Source of the DNA: Acidimicrobiia bacterium
GTDB lineage: Bacteria > Actinomycetota > Acidimicrobiia > Acidimicrobiales > AC-14
Direction of reading: 5' to 3'
Assembly (NCBI GenBank): GCA_019243595.1
Contig: JAFAUA010000575.1
Coordinates: forward strand, 1 to 7,789
DNA length: 7,789 nt
Shown in pieces: positions 4,878-7,789 of this stretch. The translations under genes were made by a program, and so were the position numbers. The notes under the pieces are model-generated. The model made no database searches, had not been told where the DNA came from, and saw nothing but the letters and a program-made list of their open reading frames with translations. The stretch's first letter is position 1, and the number at the start of each line of letters is the position of its first letter.

Positions 4878-5228
4878 ATGGCACACATGGTCATCTTCCG
4901 CAGGCCCGACGGGAAGCCGGGCTATCACCAGGCCGACGGCGTCGACGAGGCTGTCCGGTTCGTGGAGATGCTGCGGAACCAGGAGAACGTGACCGACGCC
5001 CGCATCTTCCGCATGGAAGAGGTGTCGATCGAGGTTCGCGCCTACTACAAGGTCGAGCTCGTCGGCGAGGAGCCCGAGGCGCCCGTCGCCGCCGCCGCGA
5101 CTCCTGCTCCCGTGCCCCCCGTCGTCGCCAACGCGCTGCCCGACCCCTCGGCGGCGGACATGCCTCTCGACCCCATGCCGGTCGAGGTGGCCGCGGGCAA
5201 GGCCCGCCGTTTCGGCGGCCGGAACTAA
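4878..5228 (+). CDS. Small conserved-looking protein of unknown function with Pro/Ala-rich tail
   Basis: The 116-residue product has two parts. Residues 1-63 look like a compact alpha/beta fold: MAHMVIFRRPDGKPGYHQAD (1-20), a helix DEAVRFVEMLRNQENV (23-38), then alternating strands ARIFRMEEVSIEVRAYYKVEL (41-61, shown as family-like strand pattern). Residues about 64-105 are low-complexity Glu/Pro/Ala/Val, and the end is basic (GKARRFGGRN). The first part resembles short uncharacterised proteins I associate with Acidimicrobiia, but I cannot give a family name or function. There is no signal peptide or membrane helix. Start choice lies between ATG 4878 and ATG 4887; neither has a strong ribosome-binding site, and 4878 keeps the MAHM beginning. 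It is divergent from the HEAT gene and convergent with the next gene, 17 bases apart. Confidence 0.75.
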   Translation: MAHMVIFRRPDGKPGYHQADGVDEAVRFVEMLRNQENVTDARIFRMEEVSIEVRAYYKVELVGEEPEAPVAAAATPAPVPPVVANALPDPSAADMPLDPMPVEVAAGKARRFGGRN

Positions 5229-5245
5229 CCGCGCTCCTGCGCCGT

Positions 5246-5701
5246 TCAGCGCAGCGTGTGTCGAAGGGCGAGGCCGGCCAGGTACATCACCACGCCGATC
5301 GAGATGGCGACCGTCGCCCCGACGGCGGTCAGCAACACGAGTAGGGCGACGCTCGAGCGCACGCGGCTGAAGACGGTGACGCCCTCCTCGCGCGCCAGCC
5401 GTACCTCGTATGTGCGGTCCGCCACGGTCGACCGCGCCACGGGTGCCGAGGCCGACGTCGTCGACGGCGGGGGCGTGCGCGGCCGGGACGACGGGAGCGC
5501 TAGCTGTTGTTGGAGCACATGGGCGGGCGGCGGTCCGCGGAGGACCAATGGCTGATCCTCTGACGACACGGCGTCCCGGCCGAGTGCGACGCGCCGCAGG
5601 CTGGCGCGGCGGCCTTGGGCCCGCTGCGTGGCAGGCTGGTCCGAGAACACCAGGAAGAGCACGGCGAGGATCGCCGCCACAACCACAGCGAGGCTGACCA
5701 T
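5246..5701 (-). CDS. Two-helix membrane protein of unknown function
   Basis: The 151-residue product starts with a hydrophobic helix (2-19, VSLAVVVAAILAVLFLVF), continues with a Gln/Arg/Pro/Ser-rich middle (about 20-95, including PPPSTTSASAP at 77-87), and ends with a longer hydrophobic segment (about 116-145) followed by ALRHTLR. With two helices, both ends are likely on the cytoplasmic side and the Pro/Ser-rich part outside, or the reverse; the charge pattern does not settle it. Codon use is consistent with a real gene. I recognise no domain. ATG 5701-5699 is the chosen start; a TTG directly before it and a GTG at 5713-5711 are in frame, and the latter suits the TACGAT box at 5724-5729. It is divergent from the YlbL-like protease and their 5' ends lie very close or overlap, so they may share a regulatory region. 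Confidence 0.65.
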   Translation of the reverse strand: MVSLAVVVAAILAVLFLVFSDQPATQRAQGRRASLRRVALGRDAVSSEDQPLVLRGPPPAHVLQQQLALPSSRPRTPPPSTTSASAPVARSTVADRTYEVRLAREEGVTVFSRVRSSVALLVLLTAVGATVAISIGVVMYLAGLALRHTLR

Positions 5702-6821
5702 CAACCCGGACACGACCGACGAGATCGTACTGGCCGGCCCCGACGACGGAGCCGGAGGTGGCGACGGCGATTGGACGCCCACTCCGCGACGTCGACGCCG
5801 GCGCTGGTGGCTCGTTCCGCTCATCCTCCTCGCCATCGCAGCCGTATCGGGCCTGTTCATCCGTTTGCCGTACGACACGATCGCCCCCGGAAACAGCCGG
5901 CAGGTCAACGACCTCGTCCTCGTGCGAGGCGGCCCGGCGTACCCGCCGAAGGGTCAGATCATGGAGACGACGGTCGCAGTGAGAGACCGCGTGACTCCCT
6001 ACGAGGTCGTGATCGGTTGGCTGAGCCCCGACATCGACGTGATCTCCGAGAAGAAGATCCGCGGCAACGTGCCGCAAAAGGTCTACGACCAGCAGAACGT
6101 CCAGGACATGTCCGACTCCAAGAAGGTCGCCGAGGCGGTGGCGTTCCAGCACCTCGGCTACAACGTCGTACAGGGCAACGGCGCCGCGATTCGCGAGGTC
6201 AGGCCCGGTACGCCGGCGGCCGCATCGCTCAAGCCCGGCGACATCATCGTCGCCGTCGATGGCAAGCCGGTCCACATCGAGACCCAGGCCGTCGACGCCA
6301 TCCACGCCCACAAGCCGGGCGACCGGGTGACGATGTCGGTCGTGCGCGGAAGCGCAGCACCGCAGCCCGTGCAGGCGACGCTCGCGTCCCAGAACGGTCA
6401 GGCCTTCCTCGGTGTCACTCTCGAGACGTCCGGCCTGCAGTTCAAGCTCCCGTTCGAGGTCAACATCGACTCGGGCTCGGTCGTGGGACCGTCGGCCGGC
6501 GCCGCGTTCGGACTCGAGTTGCTCGACCAGCTCACGCCCGGCGAGCTGACCGGGGGCGGCAAGGTGGCGGTCACCGGCCAGCTGTTTCTCGACGGCACCA
6601 TCGGCGAAATCGGCGGAGTCGCCCAAAAGGCGGTGACCGTCCGCCGGTCGGGGGCCTCGATCTTCATCGTGCCGCGCGCCAACTACAAGGACGCCAAGGC
6701 GCACGCCGGGAACCATCTGAAGGTCTATGCCGTGGACAACTTCGATGACGCCCTGCGCGTTCTCGGGTCGCTGAAGGGCAGCAACGCGCTGTCATACGTT
6801 CCTTCTGCACCGAAGGCCTGA
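5628..6821 (+). CDS. ylbL: YlbL-like membrane protease: PDZ domain plus Lon-type Ser/Lys protease domain (true start uncertain)
   Basis: Counting from the first standard start, GTG 5628 (397 residues), there is a basic cluster RRRRRR (54-59), one transmembrane helix (about 60-79), the YlbL signature region YDTIAPGNSRQVNDLV with GGPAYPPKGQI (82-111), a PDZ domain (about 175-256) and a Lon/S16-type protease domain (about 270-380). The catalytic dyad is visible: Ser289 in VVGPSAGAAFG and Lys334 in IGGVAQKAVTV. The protease part should lie outside the membrane; the B. subtilis member YlbL and the mycobacterial Rv3194c relatives are envelope proteins. The first 70-100 bases are probably not coding: they use rare AGG and ACA codons and lie antisense to the neighbouring gene's transmembrane helix. 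Normal-looking codons begin at about 5703, but no ATG, GTG or TTG is in frame between there and the helix, so a CTG (5694 or 5730) or a base error must be considered. In mycobacteria this gene adjoins the Rv3195 metalloprotease; here about 5.5 kb separates them. Confidence 0.88.
   Translation: MAGWSENTRKSTARIAATTTARLTINPDTTDEIVLAGPDDGAGGGDGDWTPTPRRRRRRWWLVPLILLAIAAVSGLFIRLPYDTIAPGNSRQVNDLVLVRGGPAYPPKGQIMETTVAVRDRVTPYEVVIGWLSPDIDVISEKKIRGNVPQKVYDQQNVQDMSDSKKVAEAVAFQHLGYNVVQGNGAAIREVRPGTPAAASLKPGDIIVAVDGKPVHIETQAVDAIHAHKPGDRVTMSVVRGSAAPQPVQATLASQNGQAFLGVTLETSGLQFKLPFEVNIDSGSVVGPSAGAAFGLELLDQLTPGELTGGGKVAVTGQLFLDGTIGEIGGVAQKAVTVRRSGASIFIVPRANYKDAKAHAGNHLKVYAVDNFDDALRVLGSLKGSNALSYVPSAPKA
5724..5729 (-). 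promoter_or_regulatory. Possible -10 box TACGAT for the two-helix membrane protein
   Basis: TACGAT on the minus strand fits TANNNT. It predicts a transcription start near 5717, a few bases before an in-frame GTG at 5713 and about 16 bases before the ATG at 5701. It lies inside the apparent 5' coding sequence of the divergent protease gene, so confidence is modest. Confidence 0.3.
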
Positions 6822-6838
6822 AACAGCACGTAGCGCCA

Positions 6839-6886
6839 CCCCCTGCGGCCGACGTACGGTCGGGGCGAGACGAGCAACGCAGGGGG
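6839..6886. repeat. 9-bp inverted repeat with nested hairpin downstream of the YlbL-like gene
   Basis: CCCCCTGCG (6839-6847) and CGCAGGGGG (6878-6886) are perfect inverted copies. Inside them CCGAC (6849-6853) and GTCGG (6859-6863) form a smaller hairpin around GTACG. The structure starts 17 bases after the YlbL-like stop. There is no T-run directly after it, so it is either a non-classical terminator or a regulatory dyad for the next gene. Confidence 0.5.
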
Positions 6887-6904
6887 GTACGATTCGTTTG
6901 TACC
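6886..6904. promoter_or_regulatory. Operator-like dyad GGTAC-N9-GTACC upstream of the sensor gene
   Basis: GGTAC (6886-6890) and GTACC (6900-6904) form a symmetrical 19-base site, and a third copy, GGTACC, is at 6922-6927. A TACGAT hexamer (TANNNT) at 6888-6893 overlaps the dyad. Spaced GTAC half-sites in front of a signalling gene suggest a regulator-binding region, but no known motif is recognised. Confidence 0.3.
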
Positions 6905-6957
6905 GAGGAGGCCGGGGCCGAGGTACCGGATTGACCAGTCCGACGTTCTGCGAACGG

Positions 6958-6963
6958 GATAAC
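6958..6963 (+). promoter_or_regulatory. Possible -10 box GATAAC for the sensor gene
   Basis: GATAAC matches four of six positions of TATAAT and lies exactly six bases before the GTG at 6970, the same spacing as the two clearer leaderless promoters. A TTGACC at 6931-6936 resembles a -35 box, but the 21-base gap is too long for an ordinary pair. Confidence 0.35.
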
Positions 6964-6969
6964 TACTAG

Positions 6970-7789
6970 GTGTCCAGCTCTGCCGTACAGGTCCGCTTCG
7001 CGGTCGAGTTCGCGACGTTCCTGGTTGCGATCGCCGGCGCCGCCCTGGTCGCCCTCCGACCGGCGCTGATCGGGGCGAGCTCGCGGGCACGCGTGATCCT
7101 CCCCGCCGGCTTCCTGCTGATCGCGGTCGCGGCCTTCCTGCACGGATCCCTCGTCGTGGGGTCGAGCGCCGACTCCTGGGTTGCGGCCATCCGGCTGGTT
7201 GGGATCGTCCTTGTCGCCCTCAGCACGATCCGGTGGGATACGGAGCCGGGCTTCCGCACCGTCCTGCTCGGCGGCCTGCTGCTCATGGCGATCGCCGAGG
7301 CTGTTGGCCTCGGTGGCTCCGACAACGTCGCCAGTTGGGTCCGCGTGGGTGGCACGATCTGCGTCGCCGTCGTGCTCTTCACGTCGAGCCGACGGTCGAT
7401 CCCGGCGCGCGTCGTCACCAGCGCGGCCGCCACCCTCCTCCTCGTCGTCCTCGCCGTGTCCGTCGCCCTGTCGGCGGTGATCGCCAACAACGTCCGCGAC
7501 GAGGCGCTGCGCCAGGTGCAGGGCCGTGTCCGCATCGAGGTCGACCAGGTCGACGCCGCGACTCGCCTGGCGATCCGGAGCGCCAACATCCTCGCCCTAG
7601 CAGAAGCCAACGGGATCCACACGGATCTCGTGAATCGACTGTCCCAGAGCCCGCAATCCGATACCGACATCGCGCGGGATCTGGCGAACCTCGCGGACAG
7701 TCTCTTCTCAACGGGCCCTCTGGCGTATCTCACGGACAAGGGCTTCGTCGTGGCGACGTTCCCGACCCTCAGCCCTGTACAAGCCACGC
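6970..7789 (+). CDS. Six-helix membrane sensor protein with Cache-like extracytoplasmic domain (C-terminus beyond window)
   Basis: From GTG 6970 the plus frame is open for 273 codons to the window edge, with GC-rich codon use like its neighbours. It begins MSSSAVQVRFAVEF. Six hydrophobic segments can be read at about 9-31, 43-64, 70-86, 96-114, 123-138 and 148-172. From 173 on the sequence is soluble: a helix NNVRDEALRQVQGRVRIEVD (173-192), then ANILALAEANGI and DIARDLANLADSLF, followed by LAYLTDKGFVVATFP (251-265). The long helix leading to a 'y-l-t-D-x-G-x-v-v-a-x-x-P' strand pair is typical of Cache sensor domains, so I infer an extracytoplasmic ligand-binding region. The family usually continues with HAMP, histidine kinase, GGDEF/EAL or phosphatase domains; none is in the window, so the output is unknown. 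An incomplete integral-membrane protein of another type remains possible. Confidence 0.75.
   Translation, partial: MSSSAVQVRFAVEFATFLVAIAGAALVALRPALIGASSRARVILPAGFLLIAVAAFLHGSLVVGSSADSWVAAIRLVGIVLVALSTIRWDTEPGFRTVLLGGLLLMAIAEAVGLGGSDNVASWVRVGGTICVAVVLFTSSRRSIPARVVTSAAATLLLVVLAVSVALSAVIANNVRDEALRQVQGRVRIEVDQVDAATRLAIRSANILALAEANGIHTDLVNRLSQSPQSDTDIARDLANLADSLFSTGPLAYLTDKGFVVATFPTLSPVQAT

Noticed and set aside
4755..6716. 653-codon open frame on the minus strand
   Set aside because: It covers four well-supported genes in other frames and has a low-complexity Arg/Gly/Asp composition. There is no domain or coherent start.
6966..7787. 273-codon open frame on the minus strand at the right edge
   Set aside because: The plus-strand frame from 6970 encodes six clear hydrophobic helices and a Cache-like pattern, while the minus frame is rich in Arg/Thr/Ser with no motif.
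1..7789. CRISPR array, tRNA, rRNA, insertion sequence, prophage or toxin-antitoxin system
   Set aside because: I found no regularly spaced repeats, cloverleaf sequence, rRNA signature, transposase, terminal repeats or recognisable toxin or antitoxin in either strand.

Overview
The window looks like chromosomal DNA from a high-GC actinobacterium, most likely of the class Acidimicrobiia or a close relative. This is an inference from several things: GC-rich third codon positions in every real gene, frequent GTG starts, TANNNT -10 boxes placed about six bases before the start codon (a leaderless-transcript layout common in Actinobacteria), an HtrA protease with the cytoplasmic tag DDRLWRHPSE, and a YlbL-type PDZ/Lon protease near what looks like the N-terminus of the Rv3195-like zinc metalloprotease family. 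It is mostly ordinary housekeeping and envelope sequence. I see no CRISPR array, tRNA, rRNA, transposase, phage gene, toxin-antitoxin pair or recognisable defence system.

Layout: (1) 1-89, minus strand, the first 29 codons of a probable zinc-dependent metalloprotease. (2) 90-220, a short divergent spacer with a perfect hairpin and a tandem CGCTCGCT repeat. (3) 221-1129, plus, an atypical extended SDR with a C-terminal hydrophobic anchor. (4) 1134-2309, minus, a membrane-tethered HtrA/DegP-like serine protease, convergent with the SDR. (5) 2310-2548, a divergent spacer packed with palindromes and carrying the two promoters. (6) 2549-4240, plus, a tight three-gene unit: moaE, a 71-residue one-helix membrane protein, and mreB. 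The last two junctions overlap, and mreB most likely starts at a CTG codon behind a good Shine-Dalgarno site. (7) 4243-4830, minus, a HEAT-repeat protein. (8) 4878-5228, plus, a small protein of unknown function. (9) 5246-5701, minus, a two-helix membrane protein of unknown function. (10) about 5700-6821, plus, a YlbL-like PDZ plus Lon-type Ser/Lys protease. (11) 6970 to the end, plus, an incomplete gene for a six-helix membrane protein with the beginning of a Cache-like extracytoplasmic sensor.

How the genes fit together: the common theme is the cell envelope. There are two separate membrane-anchored PDZ proteases (HtrA and YlbL types), the shape actin MreB, and several small membrane proteins. 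moaE (molybdopterin synthase large subunit) is metabolically unrelated, but it is translationally linked to the small membrane protein and through it to mreB. Genes alternate strand almost one by one and are packed closely: convergent stops are 4, 2 and 17 bases apart.

The items most worth a second look are the CTG start of mreB with its preceding hairpin, the small MreB-linked membrane protein, the SDR that lacks its catalytic tyrosine, the repeated leaderless-promoter geometry, the YlbL gene with no believable standard start codon, and the palindromic elements in the intergenic spaces.
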